Origin: Methylobacterium sp. J-026
GTDB lineage: Bacteria; Pseudomonadota; Alphaproteobacteria; Rhizobiales; Beijerinckiaceae
Length of the DNA: 64,000 nucleotides
Direction: 5' to 3'
Assembly: GCF_022829585.1 (NCBI RefSeq)
Contig: NZ_JAKSYC010000138.1
Span: forward strand, 1 to 64,000
A model generated the notes under the pieces. That model saw only the letters and a list, made by a program, of their open reading frames with translations, searched no databases and was not told the origin of the DNA. Positions within the stretch are counted from its first letter, which is position 1. The number at the start of each line of letters is the position of its first letter. The translations under genes and the position numbers were made by a program. Below, piece after piece: positions 45,797 to 54,541 of this stretch.

Positions 45797-46033
45797 TCAG
45801 TCGACGGCCTCGGCGGCGAGCGAGAGCCGCGCCCGGTAGACCACCTTGCCGACGCCGTCGCGCACGCAGGCCACGTAATCCTGGCGCTCGACATCCGGCA
45901 GCATGTCGCGGGCGATCGCCGACATGATCCGGGTGACCTTGGCACGGGCGGCCGGAAGGTCCGGGAGCTCGAAGCCGACCTCGTCGCGGATCGGCTGGGA
46001 GCCGTCGTGAAGATCTATGAAGAAGCGAGGCAT
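45797..46033 (-). CDS. DUF6894-type small protein
   Basis: 78 residues from the ATG at 46033, beginning PRFFIDLHDGSQPIRDEVGFELPD, the pattern of a small protein family that is highly repeated in Methylobacterium and related Rhizobiales (DUF6894). The rest (ARAKVTRIMSAIARDMLPD, then VRDGVGKVVYRARLSLAAE) fits. Function is unknown. An in-frame ATG at 46075 would add 14 residues. The region upstream (46034-46140) is AT-rich and probably promoter. Confidence 0.82.
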   Translation of the reverse strand: MPRFFIDLHDGSQPIRDEVGFELPDLPAARAKVTRIMSAIARDMLPDVERQDYVACVRDGVGKVVYRARLSLAAEAVD

Positions 46034-46218
46034 CGGCCCGAAGCGTCTCGATAAGAGGTAATGCTTCGCAATCATTGCTCTAGCTATGGTTAACGAGCAC
46101 TTAATTTCGGGAATGGACGGTTTTAACGGCGAACCGGCCTACAGACCAAGAACGCCTGAAACCATCGTCACAGTCAGAACGAGCCTCCAGCCCGCGCCCT
46201 CATCCTGAGGTGCCGCGC

Positions 46219-47352
46219 TCACGAGCGCCAGCGCAACTCCCGTCGCTCCAGCGGATTGGCGAACACGCGCCGGTCGCGGGCCGATTCCAGCGCCTCGCGC
46301 TTCAGGCGGAAGTACCATTGCGAGGGCAGGTCGCCCTGGCCGAACAGCACCATCGTGGGCTTGCGGTCGAGGCCGTCCTGCGCGTGCTGGAGCACCTGCT
46401 GATCCTGGGTCAGGAACTGGCGCATCAGCGGGCGGGCCACCGGCCTGAGCAGGTTCAGGGCCGGCATGCTCCAGTAGAGGGCGTTGGTGAGCAGCGTCCG
46501 GTCCGGCGTCAGGGGCGTCGCGAAGGTGTAGTTGGCGACACGCTTCGCACCGGCACGGATCCGCTCCAGGCGCACGCCCGGCAGGCGGAACTCGATCTCG
46601 ACCTCCGGTACGCCGCCGAGCAGGCGGTAGACCGGCGAACTCGTCGTGGTGGCATGGCTGGTCATGACGAAGCCGTGGGGCACCGGCTGGAAGGTCTTCA
46701 CCTTCTCGCGGAGTTGCTTCGAGGGCCGGAACCACCAGGAATCGTGGACGAAGGCCACGTGCCCCGGATCCACCAGGCTCAGGGTCGTGAGATCGAAGGA
46801 GGCTTCGACCACGAGTTCCACCACCAGAGCGCCCGCCGGCGCGAAATCCAGGTCCGGCACGGCCGGCACGTCCCCGCCGTCCGGTCCCGTATGCGGATTG
46901 ACCCAGAGGAAGCCGGCGCTCTCGCGCACCGGGAAGCGCTGGACCTGGATGCGGGAGAAGTCGGCGGCGTCGTGTTCCGACAGGGTCGGCACGTCGCGGC
47001 AGCGCCCATCCGTGCCGAAGCGCCAGCCGTGGAACGGGCACATCAGCGTATCGCCGTCGAAGCGGCCCTTGGACAGGGCCATGCCGCGATGCGGGCAGCG
47101 GTCGCGGAGCGCGAACGCGGTCCCATCGGGGGCGCGGCCCAGCACGATCTGCTCGCCGTTCAGTTCCACGGCGCGGAGGCCGGTCTTGCTGCCCGGCGGG
47201 CCGAGGCCGCGGGCCTGGCCGACGCAGTACCACGCGTTCCCGAGCGGCTGGCGCATCGCGTCGGGGTCGAGGGCGGCCTCGTCGGCGGGACGCGGCGGGT
47301 TGGTGAAGGGGGCGTTCAAAGGGGTTCGGGCTGACCACGGGGCACCCGTCAT
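46219..47352 (-). CDS. Rieske non-haem iron oxygenase, alpha subunit
   Basis: Aromatic-ring-hydroxylating or O-demethylating oxygenase of the vanillate demethylase (VanA) type, 377 residues. The Rieske cluster ligands are in RDRCPHRGMALSKG and LMCPFHGWRF (C-x-H, C-x2-H). The mononuclear iron site is in LVDPGHVAFVHDSWWF (D-x2-H-x4-H). The C-terminal domain is of the small VanA-like type. The ATG at 47352 is chosen; the frame extends to 47619 but crosses the opposite-strand small ORF. No reductase or ferredoxin partner is nearby, so it must use one encoded elsewhere. Substrate unknown. Confidence 0.92.
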   Translation of the reverse strand: MTGAPWSARTPLNAPFTNPPRPADEAALDPDAMRQPLGNAWYCVGQARGLGPPGSKTGLRAVELNGEQIVLGRAPDGTAFALRDRCPHRGMALSKGRFDGDTLMCPFHGWRFGTDGRCRDVPTLSEHDAADFSRIQVQRFPVRESAGFLWVNPHTGPDGGDVPAVPDLDFAPAGALVVELVVEASFDLTTLSLVDPGHVAFVHDSWWFRPSKQLREKVKTFQPVPHGFVMTSHATTTSSPVYRLLGGVPEVEIEFRLPGVRLERIRAGAKRVANYTFATPLTPDRTLLTNALYWSMPALNLLRPVARPLMRQFLTQDQQVLQHAQDGLDRKPTMVLFGQGDLPSQWYFRLKREALESARDRRVFANPLERRELRWRS

Positions 47353-47464
47353 ACGCCCGGCAGGCGGGGCGGGAAAGCGCGCCCCCGGGGAGGACAAACG
47401 GGCGCAGCCCCGGGGCTTCACAAGCCGGCCCGGGCCGCCTACCTTCGCTCCACCCGCAACGAAC

Positions 47465-47480
47465 GAAAGGAGGTGATCCA
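47465..47480 (+). promoter_or_regulatory. Extreme Shine-Dalgarno sequence, complementary to 16S rRNA 3' end
   Basis: GAAAGGAGGTGATCCA is the exact reverse complement of the last bases of bacterial 16S rRNA (TGGATCACCTCCTTTC), 16 consecutive bases, and ends directly before a GTG at 47481. Normal sites use 4-6 bases. It fixes the start of the small ORF. Confidence 0.85.
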
Positions 47481-47552
47481 GTGTCTCATTGTCATCAGCC
47501 GTGTGTCTCGGCTCATCGGACCTGGACCGTCGCCTCCGGCGCGTCGCTCTAA
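47481..47552 (+). CDS. 23-residue His/Cys-rich small ORF
   Basis: GTG start followed by SHCHQPCVSAHRTWTVASGASL and TAA. It is too short for ordinary gene finding, but the 16-base perfect ribosome-binding site directly upstream makes translation near certain if transcribed. The N-terminal SHCHQPC, with two Cys and two His in five residues, suggests metal or redox sensitivity of the nascent chain. It is followed 58 bases later by a strong hairpin and then only a convergent gene, so it is a self-contained short transcript and not a leader for an adjacent rightward operon. Very similar small ORFs occur in other Methylobacteria in my recollection. Function unknown. Confidence 0.65.
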   Translation: MSHCHQPCVSAHRTWTVASGASL

Positions 47553-47609
47553 GACGCGTCAGAGACCCGATCTCGGGACAGTTCCGCCGGACGACACGGT
47601 TCGGCAATG

Positions 47610-47637
47610 GAAGGGCCACCCTCGCGGGTGGCCCTTC
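47610..47637 (+). terminator. Strong hairpin ending the small-ORF transcript
   Basis: Twelve-bp near-perfect stem (GAAGGGCCACCC with GGGTGGCCCTTC) around TCGC. No T-run follows (CGATGTTT), so it is either a weak terminator for the small transcript or an RNA 3'-end-protecting structure. It could also serve the convergent coiled-coil gene that ends at 47668. Confidence 0.6.
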
Positions 47638-47667
47638 GATGTTTCAGGGTCCTGTCCGAGGGTCGCG

Positions 47668-48243
47668 TCAGCGCTTCTGAAGCTGGAACAGCGGCTGGGC
47701 CAGCGCCTCGGTCCGGGCGCGCCACAGGTCGCGCTCCTCGCGCAGGGCATCGCGCTCGCCGACAAGGGCGAGGCGCTCGGCCGACGCCCGTTCACGCTCG
47801 GCCTTCATGGCCTCGCGCTCGGTGTGGAATCGCTCCCGCTCGGCGCGGATCTCCGCCTGCTCGGCCCGCAGATCGTCGAGGGAGCCGATCTCCTCCTGGA
47901 TGTGCGCGCGCAGAACCCGGATCTCCTCCGCGAGGATCGCCTGGAGCTCGTCCTGATGCTCGGCCTCCAGGCGGAGCTTCGCCTTCAGCATCAGGTTCTC
48001 GGCCATCAGCTCGGAGATGTCGGCATCCTCGGCCGCCGCATCCGGCCCGGACGGGGCGACGAACCGGGGCGACCACGTGGTATCGGAGGTGTCGCGCCCG
48101 GCCTTCGCGTCCGGGCGGATCTCCTCCGGCCGCGGCTCGGCCGGGCTGTGCGTCTTCATCGCCGACAGCCAGTCCCGCAGCGGGCCGGGCGCGGGACGGC
48201 CACCGGCCTCGATCGGCGGCAGGGAGCGGGCGGGTTCCGACAT
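47668..48243 (-). CDS. Coiled-coil protein of unknown function
   Basis: 191-residue soluble protein from the ATG at 48243. The first 70 residues are disordered and Pro-rich; the rest is predicted as one long coiled coil, with heptad-like Glu/Arg/Leu patterns (ELMAENLMLKAKLRLEAEH, RAEQAEIRAERERFHTERE, RASAERLALVGERDALREERDLW). No signal peptide or membrane segment. No named family recognised. The frame extends upstream to 48447 but that part does not look coding. Confidence 0.7.
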   Translation of the reverse strand: MSEPARSLPPIEAGGRPAPGPLRDWLSAMKTHSPAEPRPEEIRPDAKAGRDTSDTTWSPRFVAPSGPDAAAEDADISELMAENLMLKAKLRLEAEHQDELQAILAEEIRVLRAHIQEEIGSLDDLRAEQAEIRAERERFHTEREAMKAERERASAERLALVGERDALREERDLWRARTEALAQPLFQLQKR

Positions 48244-48530
48244 CGGCGGCGTCCTGAGCGAAGAGGCCCCGATGACAATCCGAACATGCTTAACGATCGG
48301 TAAAGGCAACGCGCTTGGCCGACCTCGATCGCGCCGCCACGGCGCAGGAAATTGACTTTCCGTGCCGGCGCGGCTACGCCCCGCCCTCCCGATCCGTAGC
48401 AGATCGACCGAAGCCAAGCCGACCGGTCCCGCGAGACTGGAGGTCAACGCCCGACAGCGCGTGTGCGCCCTCGGGCGCGATGGGCGTTGGCCGATCCGCC
48501 GCGCCGGGACCCGCCGGCCGAGGCACCCGC

Positions 48531-48761
48531 ATGACGCGAGACCAGCAAGCGTTGACTGAAGCGCTGACCATCGAGGACGCGATCAACGAGACCTGCCCGT
48601 GGTCGGGCAAGCCGATCTCGGCCGATTCGCTCACCCTCTACAAGGGCGCCGTGGTCGGCTTCTGCAACCCGGAGTGCCGGGACAAGTTCGCCGGCGCCCT
48701 GCGCAGCTTCGAGGCCGCCCTCCAGGCGCGCCGCGTCGAGCGCGCCGGGCTCGAACAGTAA
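48531..48761 (+). CDS. Small YHS/TRASH-like metal-binding protein
   Basis: 76 residues from the ATG at 48531. The sequence NETCPWSGKPISADSLTLYKG, followed by VGFCNPECRDKFAGAL, has the C-x-x-S-G ... C-x-x-x-C arrangement of YHS/TRASH-type metal-binding domains. Such proteins are often misannotated as glutathione transferase fragments. Function is unknown. It precedes ffh by 15 bases on the same strand and may be cotranscribed. Confidence 0.75.
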   Translation: MTRDQQALTEALTIEDAINETCPWSGKPISADSLTLYKGAVVGFCNPECRDKFAGALRSFEAALQARRVERAGLEQ

Positions 48762-48776
48762 GCGCGGGTCCAGAGC

Positions 48777-50339
48777 ATGTTCGAAGGCCTGTCCGACCGC
48801 CTCTCCGGCATCCTCTCCGGGCTCACCCGCCGGGGTGCGCTCACCGAGGTCGACGTCACCGCCGCCATGCGCGAGGTGCGCCGCGCCCTGCTGGAGGCCG
48901 ACGTCGCCCTCGAAGTGGTGCGAAGCTTCACCGACAAGGTGCGCGAGAAGGCGGTCGGCGCCGTCGTGCTCAAGTCGGTGACGCCCGGCCAGATGGTCGT
49001 GAAGATCGTCAACGACGAGCTCGTGGCCATGCTCGGCACCGACGCCGAGACCCTGGACCTCAACGCCCCCGCCCCGGTGCCGATCCTGATGGTCGGCCTC
49101 CAGGGTTCGGGCAAGACCACCACCGCCGCCAAGATCGCCCGGCGGCTCACCGAGCGTGAGAAGCGCAAGGTGCTGCTCGCCTCCCTCGACACCCGCCGCC
49201 CGGCCGCCATGGAGCAGCTGGCGGTGCTGGCAAAGCAAGTGGGCGTCGAGAGCCTTCCGATCATCGCCGGCCAGTCGGCGGTGCAGATCGCCAAGCGCGC
49301 CCTGGATGCCGCGCGGCTCGGCGGCTTCGACGTGGTGATGCTCGACACCGCCGGCCGCACCACGGTGGACGAGGCCCTGATGGCCGAGGCCGCCGAAGTG
49401 AAGGCCGCCACGAGACCCCACGAGGTGCTGCTCGTCGCCGACGCGCTCACCGGCCAGGACGCGGTCAACACCGCCCGGGCCTTCGACGAGCGGCTCGGCG
49501 TCACCGGCATCGTGCTGACCCGCATGGACGGCGATTCCCGCGGCGGCGCGGCCCTGTCGATGCGCGCCGTCACCGGCAAGCCGATCAAGCTCGTCGGCGT
49601 CGGCGAGAAGGTCGACGCGCTGGAGGAGTTCCACCCGGCCCGGGTGGCCAACCGCATCCTCGGCATGGGCGACATCGTCTCCCTCGTCGAGAAGGCCGCC
49701 GAGACCATCGACCACGAGCAGGCGCTCCGCACCGCGGAGAAGATGCGCAAGGGCAAGTTCGACCTGGAGGATCTCTCCATGCAGCTCGGCCAGATGGAGA
49801 AGATGGGCGGCATCGGCGGCCTGATGGGCATGCTGCCCGGCATGGGCGCGATCAAGAAGCAGGTCGAGGGCGCCAACCTCGACGAGAAGATGTTCAAGCG
49901 CCAGCGCGCCATCATCTCGTCGATGACCCCGCAGGAGCGCAAGAACCCCGATCTCCTCAAGAACAGCCGCAAGAAGCGCATCGCGGCGGGGTCGGGGGTC
50001 GACGTCTCGGAGATCAACAAGCTCCTGAAGATGCACCGGACCATGGCCGACATGATGAAGGCGATGGGCTCCGGCAAGCGCGGGATCGGGCAGGCGCTCG
50101 GCTCGATGTTCGGCCTGGGCGGGGGCGGCATGGGCGGCGGCATGCCCGGCCTTCCCCCCGGCATGCCGGAGCCGACGCCGGAGCAGATCGCGCAGATCGA
50201 GAAGCAGTTCGGCGGCAAGCTGCCGCCGATGCCGCCGGGCCTGGGCGGGGGCGGGATGCCCAAGATGCCGGGGCTCCCGGGCCTGGGCGGTCCGAAGCTT
50301 CCGGGTCTCGGCGGGTTCATGCCGGGGAAGAAGAAATGA
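48777..50339 (+). CDS. ffh: Signal recognition particle protein Ffh
   Basis: SRP54 GTPase that delivers nascent inner-membrane proteins to FtsY and the Sec translocon, 520 residues. N domain 1-85; G domain with G1 GLQGSGKTTTAAKIA, LLASLDTRRPAAMEQL, MLDTAGRTTVD, TRMDGDSRGGAAL and the closing loop GVGEKVDALEEFHP; M domain with the Met-rich, RNA-binding region around KKQVEGANLDEKMFKRQRAIISSMTPQERKNP and GSGVDVSEINKLLK. An unusually long Gly/Met/Pro-rich tail (about 435-520) follows the M domain, common in alphaproteobacteria. The stop overlaps the chorismate mutase start by four bases. Confidence 0.98.
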   Translation: MFEGLSDRLSGILSGLTRRGALTEVDVTAAMREVRRALLEADVALEVVRSFTDKVREKAVGAVVLKSVTPGQMVVKIVNDELVAMLGTDAETLDLNAPAPVPILMVGLQGSGKTTTAAKIARRLTEREKRKVLLASLDTRRPAAMEQLAVLAKQVGVESLPIIAGQSAVQIAKRALDAARLGGFDVVMLDTAGRTTVDEALMAEAAEVKAATRPHEVLLVADALTGQDAVNTARAFDERLGVTGIVLTRMDGDSRGGAALSMRAVTGKPIKLVGVGEKVDALEEFHPARVANRILGMGDIVSLVEKAAETIDHEQALRTAEKMRKGKFDLEDLSMQLGQMEKMGGIGGLMGMLPGMGAIKKQVEGANLDEKMFKRQRAIISSMTPQERKNPDLLKNSRKKRIAAGSGVDVSEINKLLKMHRTMADMMKAMGSGKRGIGQALGSMFGLGGGGMGGGMPGLPPGMPEPTPEQIAQIEKQFGGKLPPMPPGLGGGGMPKMPGLPGLGGPKLPGLGGFMPGKKK

Positions 50340-50671
50340 ACGTGCTCGCGGCGCAGGCCGTCGATCCCGAACTCGCGCGCCTGCGCGACAGCATCGACAA
50401 TTTCGATGCGGCGCTGATCCATCTCCTCGCCGAGCGCTTCCGCTGCACGCAGCGGGTCGGCGAGCTCAAGGCCCGAAAGGGGATCCCCCCTTCCGATCCG
50501 GACCGGGAGGCCCGTCAGGTCGCCCGGCTCCGCACGCTCGCGGTCGAGGCCAAGCTCGACCCCGATTTCGCCGAGAAGTTTCTGGCCTTCGTGGTCAAGG
50601 AAGTCATCCGGCACCACCAGTCGATCGCGGCGACGCACGAGTCGGCGACCGACACCGAGAGAAAGTCGTAA
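50336..50671 (+). CDS. Chorismate mutase, AroQ type
   Basis: Small all-helical chorismate mutase, 111 residues, converting chorismate to prephenate for Phe/Tyr synthesis. The helix-1 pattern [38 protein letters not shown] has the catalytic arginine and lysine placements, and the C-terminal helix is [21 protein letters not shown]. The ATG overlaps the ffh stop (ATGA), and rpsP follows after 4 bases, giving a tightly packed ffh-AroQ-rpsP-rimM unit, a gene order known in Rhizobiales. Confidence 0.93.
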   Translation: MNVLAAQAVDPELARLRDSIDNFDAALIHLLAERFRCTQRVGELKARKGIPPSDPDREARQVARLRTLAVEAKLDPDFAEKFLAFVVKEVIRHHQSIAATHESATDTERKS

Positions 50672-50675
50672 GAAA

Positions 50676-51038
50676 ATGGCCCTGAAGATCCGGCTCACCC
50701 GCGGCGGCGCCAAGAAGCGCCCCTATTACCGCATCGTCGTCGCCGACGCCCGCGCCCCCCGCGACGGCCGCTTCATCGACAAGGTCGGCGCCTACGACCC
50801 GATGAAGGCCAAGGACGATCCGGCCCGGATCGTGCTCGACAACGAGAAGATCCAGGGCTGGCTCGCCAAGGGCGCGCAGCCGACCGACCGGGTCCTGCGC
50901 TTCCTCGACCAGGCCGGCCTCGCCAAGCGTCCGACCCGCAACAACCCGCAGAAGGCCGAGCCCGGCGACAAGGCCAAGGAGCGCGCCGCCAAGCGCGCCG
51001 AGAAGGCCGCCGCCCCCGCCGAGGACGCCGCCGCTTAA
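50676..51038 (+). CDS. rpsP: 30S ribosomal protein S16
   Basis: Small-subunit protein, 120 residues. [37 protein letters not shown] is invariant in family layout; [17 protein letters not shown] follows. The C-terminal Lys/Ala-rich extension (about 85-120) is typical of alphaproteobacterial S16. Separated from the chorismate mutase gene by 4 bases and from rimM by 10. Confidence 0.97.
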   Translation: MALKIRLTRGGAKKRPYYRIVVADARAPRDGRFIDKVGAYDPMKAKDDPARIVLDNEKIQGWLAKGAQPTDRVLRFLDQAGLAKRPTRNNPQKAEPGDKAKERAAKRAEKAAAPAEDAAA

Positions 51039-51048
51039 GGGCCGCATC

Positions 51049-51726
51049 ATGGCGCGCCGCCCCGCAGGTCCCTCCCCCCGCGACGGCGGCCGCCGCGGCC
51101 GCGCGGCCGTCGGCGCCATCGCGCCCGACGCCGCGACCTCGCCCAAGGCGCCGGCCCCGAAGCCGGCCCCGCCGCCCGACCCGAGCCTCGTCCTGCTGGG
51201 CGAGTTCGGGCGGGCGCACGGGCTCAACGGCGAGGTCCGCCTCAAATCCTACACCGCCGACCCGCTGGCGATCGCCGGCTACGGCGCCCTGATGACGGCG
51301 GATGGGCGCAGCCTGTCGCTCGCCGAGGTGCGCCTTGCGCCGGGCTCCTCGCCCGACATGCTGATCGCCCGGGTGACGGGCGTCTCCGGCCGCAGCGCCG
51401 CGGAGGCGTTGAACCGCCTCGCCCTGTTCGTCCCCCGCGATCGGCTCGCTGCCCCCGGGGACGACGAGGTCTACGCCGCCGACCTGATCGGCGCCACGGC
51501 CGTGGACGAGGCCGGGACGGAGATCGGCACGATCGTGGCCGTGCCGAATTACGGCGGCGGCGATCTGCTCGAACTGCGCCCCCCCGGCGGAGGCCCCACG
51601 GCGCTGCTGCCGTTCACGAAGGCCTTCGTGCCGCACCTCGACGTGGCGCAGCGCCGCGTCACCGTGCTGGCGCCGGAGGATCTGTTCGCGCCGCCGGGGG
51701 TGAAGCCGACCGACGATCCGGGCTGA
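51049..51726 (+). CDS. rimM: 16S rRNA processing protein RimM
   Basis: Ribosome maturation factor for 30S assembly, 225 residues. After a low-complexity basic lead of about 45 residues the RimM N domain begins ([25 protein letters not shown]), followed by the PRC-barrel domain ([36 protein letters not shown]), with [19 protein letters not shown] at the end. The long N-terminal lead is unusual; an internal start near residue 40 would need GTG or TTG and is not compelling. Normally followed by trmD, which here lies 1.7 kb downstream. Confidence 0.96.
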   Translation: MARRPAGPSPRDGGRRGRAAVGAIAPDAATSPKAPAPKPAPPPDPSLVLLGEFGRAHGLNGEVRLKSYTADPLAIAGYGALMTADGRSLSLAEVRLAPGSSPDMLIARVTGVSGRSAAEALNRLALFVPRDRLAAPGDDEVYAADLIGATAVDEAGTEIGTIVAVPNYGGGDLLELRPPGGGPTALLPFTKAFVPHLDVAQRRVTVLAPEDLFAPPGVKPTDDPG

Positions 51727-51803
51727 GCATTCGAGGCCTCCGCTTCGCTCCGGCTCGTCAGGATGAGGGGGATGGTTTTCCCTCGGCGAACCGGAGGGAT
51801 GCC

Positions 51804-52589
51804 CTACGGCGCCGCCACCGCGGCCCGGGCGATCACCAGCGGTTCCGCGCTCATCGCCAGCGGCCCGTCGAAGGGGCGCTCGTGCAGGGCGATCAGGCCG
51901 AGGGTGGTCACCATCGCCAGCGAGAAGGTCGTCAGCACCGTCGCCTGGGCGGCCGGGTGCTCCGTGTGGACGAGCCCGAGGGCCACCAGGGTCAGCGCCG
52001 CCAGGATTAGGAGGGTCAGCCACTTGGTTCCGTCGCTGGCGGTCTGGCTGAGCGCCAGCCGTTCGCCGCGATCGCCCCGCAGGGCCATGGCGGCGCCGAC
52101 CAGCGCGGTGTGGGTGGGCGCGCCCGCCTCCGCGGTGATCTTCGGGTCGGACACCGCCTCCAGGAGGCGCCGCAACCCGACCCCGGCCTCCGGGGCGTAG
52201 CCGCCCTCGCTCATCCGCGGCCATTCCCGCTCGATCACCGCGTCGAGATAGCCGACGAGGGCCGCCCGGATGTTGCGCATGTCGGAGGCCGAGGCGAGGC
52301 TGAGATCGTAGAGCGCCAGGGCGTCGGCGCGTTCGGCCTGGAGGGCGCGGGCGGCCGAGCGCTGGCGCTCCCAGGCATCGTTGGCCACGAAGCCCGTGAG
52401 CAGGGCCAGCAGGGTCGCGAGCGCGGTGAAGTAGGTCGGCACCATGCCGGCGCCGAGGCGGCGCATCATCGGACGCGTCCGGCGCAGATGCGACAGCCCG
52501 TACAGGAGCGCGCTGAGGAGGCCGAACGACAGGGCCAGCACCGCGAAGATCGCCCAGAGCGGTTGATCGAGCCAGAGTCCGAGGAGCAT
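51804..52589 (-). CDS. DUF4239 membrane protein (bestrophin-like)
   Basis: 261-residue membrane protein. Two N-terminal hydrophobic segments, then a central soluble stretch with FTALATLLALLTGFVANDAWERQRSAARALQAERADAL, and further helices near the C-terminus (WLTLLILAALTLVALGLVH and ATVLTTFSLAMVTTLGLIALH). The pattern TGFVANDAWER is the DUF4239 hallmark. Channel function is possible by distant similarity but not shown. The ATG at 52589 is chosen for the membrane start. It is inserted, on the opposite strand, between rimM and trmD. Confidence 0.85.
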   Translation of the reverse strand: MLLGLWLDQPLWAIFAVLALSFGLLSALLYGLSHLRRTRPMMRRLGAGMVPTYFTALATLLALLTGFVANDAWERQRSAARALQAERADALALYDLSLASASDMRNIRAALVGYLDAVIEREWPRMSEGGYAPEAGVGLRRLLEAVSDPKITAEAGAPTHTALVGAAMALRGDRGERLALSQTASDGTKWLTLLILAALTLVALGLVHTEHPAAQATVLTTFSLAMVTTLGLIALHERPFDGPLAMSAEPLVIARAAVAAP

Positions 52590-52675
52590 GCGGCGGCCTG
52601 CAGCGTGGGCGACGAGCCGCGATGCTGACAACCTTGGGCTGAGAAACCGTGAAGGTCGGCGCCGATTCACAGGCG

Positions 52676-53395
52676 TTACCGCCGGGTCGCCCCGTCCCGG
52701 CAGGGGTGGATCGCCTCCGGCGCCGGCCGCTGCTCGGGCGCGGGTGCGGCGAACACCGCGAGGTAGGCTCCGCCCTTCAGCGGGTGGAAGCCGGTCTCCC
52801 GGTAACCCGCGGCCTTGAGCTCGCAGCGCAGGAGCGCCGGCGGTGTGCCGTGGCGGGAGGGGATGTCATCGGCGTCCACGATGCCGACGCGACCGCCCGG
52901 GCGCATCGCCGAAGCGAGGTTGTGGAGCAGGCCGAAGGGCTGGGTGATCTCGTGGTACATGTGCACGAGGATCGCCGCGTCGACGGCGTTCGGGGGCAGG
53001 CGCGGATCGTGCGGCTCGCCCTGCACCACGGTGACGTTGGACAGATCCTTCACCCGGGTTTCCAGGGCGGCGAGGTACTCCGGGGTGACGTCCTCAGCGA
53101 GCACGCGGCCGCCCGGGCCGACCCGGGGGCTCAGCCGGACCACGTAGTAGCCGCTGCCGGCACCGATATCCGCCACCGTCTCGCCGGGCACGATGCCCAT
53201 TCCCCTGGCGACCTGATCGAACTCGCCCGCCTTGTCGCGCTCGGCCTCCGCGGACCAGCGGGGCGCGACGATCTCGGCCACCGGCCGGTCGGGCTTCGGG
53301 AACGCCTCCGCGGGCGCGCCTGGAGGAGCCAGCGGTCCGGCCGCGAGGGCCGGTCCGGCGAGGACGAGGGAGAGAAGGGCCGCCACGCGCATCAT
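52676..53395 (-). CDS. Class I SAM-dependent methyltransferase with signal peptide
   Basis: 239-residue methyltransferase from the ATG at 53395. A clear Sec signal peptide ([18 protein letters not shown]) precedes a Rossmann fold with motif [19 protein letters not shown], motif [32 protein letters not shown] and the later [22 protein letters not shown]. An exported class I methyltransferase is hard to explain, since S-adenosylmethionine is cytoplasmic; either the signal is retained as an anchor or the protein has another role. Similar signal-bearing proteins are widespread in Proteobacteria. On the opposite strand between rimM and trmD. Confidence 0.88.
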   Translation of the reverse strand: MMRVAALLSLVLAGPALAAGPLAPPGAPAEAFPKPDRPVAEIVAPRWSAEAERDKAGEFDQVARGMGIVPGETVADIGAGSGYYVVRLSPRVGPGGRVLAEDVTPEYLAALETRVKDLSNVTVVQGEPHDPRLPPNAVDAAILVHMYHEITQPFGLLHNLASAMRPGGRVGIVDADDIPSRHGTPPALLRCELKAAGYRETGFHPLKGGAYLAVFAAPAPEQRPAPEAIHPCRDGATRR

Positions 53396-53469
53396 GGCCG
53401 ACAACCCACCGCGGGCGGATCGGTGCCCGGGCCGTTGACCGTGCCGCACCCCGCGCGCGATCAAGCGCC

Positions 53470-54219
53470 ATGACGCGCGCGGACACGCCCTGGCGGGCCA
53501 CGATCCTGACCCTCTACCCGGAGATGTTCCCCGGGCCCCTCGGCGTCTCGCTCTCGGGCGACGCGCTCGCCCGGGGCACCTGGAGCCTGGAGGCCCGCAA
53601 CATCCGAGAGCACGGGCTCGGCCGCCACCGGGCGGTGGACGATACGCCCGCCGGCGGGGGCGCCGGCATGGTGCTGCGCTGCGACGTGCTGGCCGCCGCC
53701 ATCGACGCCGCGAGCCCGGCCAACGACCCGCGCCCGCGCCTGCTGATGTCCCCCCGCGGCCGGCCGCTGACCCAGGCTCGCGTGCGCGACCTCGCCGCGG
53801 GGCCGGGGGCGCTGATCGTCTGCGGCCGGTTCGAGGGGGTCGACGAGCGCGTCATCGCCGGGCGCGGCCTGGAGGAGGTCTCGATCGGCGATTACGTGCT
53901 CTCGGGGGGCGAGATCGCCGCCCTGGTGGTCCTCGATGCCTGCGTCCGGCTCCTGCCCGGGGTGATGGGCAAGGTCGCATCCGGCGTCGAGGAGAGCTTC
54001 GAGGGCGGGCTCCTCGAATACCCGCACTATACGCGGCCCCGGGACTGGGAGGGCCGGCCGATCCCCGACGTGCTGTCCGGGGGCAACCACGGCGCCATCG
54101 CCCGCTGGCGGCGGGCGGAGGCCGAGCGCATCACCGCCGAGCGCCGCCCGGACCTGCGCGGCACCGGCGCGCCGGATCAGGCCACCTCGAGGTCGATCAC
54201 CGGGCCGTCGCGATCGTGA
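53470..54219 (+). CDS. trmD: tRNA (guanine-37-N1)-methyltransferase
   Basis: SPOUT-class methyltransferase that makes m1G37, 249 residues. Trefoil-knot motifs are present: [11 protein letters not shown], the glycine-rich [20 protein letters not shown], and the acceptor-domain [31 protein letters not shown] at 53470 agrees with the family start (the [16 protein letters not shown] region). The gene normally follows rimM directly and precedes rplS; here both neighbours are missing, and the 3' end overlaps a small opposite-strand ORF. Confidence 0.97.
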   Translation: MTRADTPWRATILTLYPEMFPGPLGVSLSGDALARGTWSLEARNIREHGLGRHRAVDDTPAGGGAGMVLRCDVLAAAIDAASPANDPRPRLLMSPRGRPLTQARVRDLAAGPGALIVCGRFEGVDERVIAGRGLEEVSIGDYVLSGGEIAALVVLDACVRLLPGVMGKVASGVEESFEGGLLEYPHYTRPRDWEGRPIPDVLSGGNHGAIARWRRAEAERITAERRPDLRGTGAPDQATSRSITGPSRS

Positions 54220-54356
54220 TCCAGCGGATCGCGCCGCAGCGGCTGGCGCAGCGGCCGCCGGAGATGGCTCGGAAGCGCGACATGGGCCGTTAAGGCTCCA
54301 ATAACCACAAGCAGAGCAGACCAGACCGCCAGTATCGCGGCGCTGTGGATGGACAT
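54177..54356 (-). CDS. Small predicted membrane protein
   Basis: 59 residues from the ATG at 54356. One N-terminal hydrophobic helix ([21 protein letters not shown]) and a basic-acidic tail. It overlaps the last 43 bases of trmD on the opposite strand. No family recognised. Codon use does not exclude it being spurious; kept because of the clean membrane helix and independent upstream region. Confidence 0.4.
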   Translation of the reverse strand: MSIHSAAILAVWSALLVVIGALTAHVALPSHLRRPLRQPLRRDPLDHDRDGPVIDLEVA

Positions 54357-54541
54357 GGGCGTACCTCGAACACAACACGGCACGCTGTTAAGGCTAATGC
54401 CCGTGGCTTAATCGACGGTTCCACGCCTGTCCGCGGAGAGTCCCGGCCGGGGGCAGGCAGCGAAGATCGCTGGCCCGGCGGGCGCTTGCAAGACAGACGC
54501 TTTGGGCGCATGCGCGAGCGCGGGAGGCGCCGCCCCGCCGC

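Noticed and set aside
42784..45927. 1047-codon rightward open frame
   Set aside because: Antisense to the peptide-binding protein and the metallo-beta-lactamase-fold gene, both of which have clear motifs. No recognisable domain on this strand.
47464..47480. Fragment of a 16S rRNA gene
   Set aside because: The match is the reverse complement of the 16S tail, only 16 bases long, and placed exactly before a start codon. It is a ribosome-binding site.
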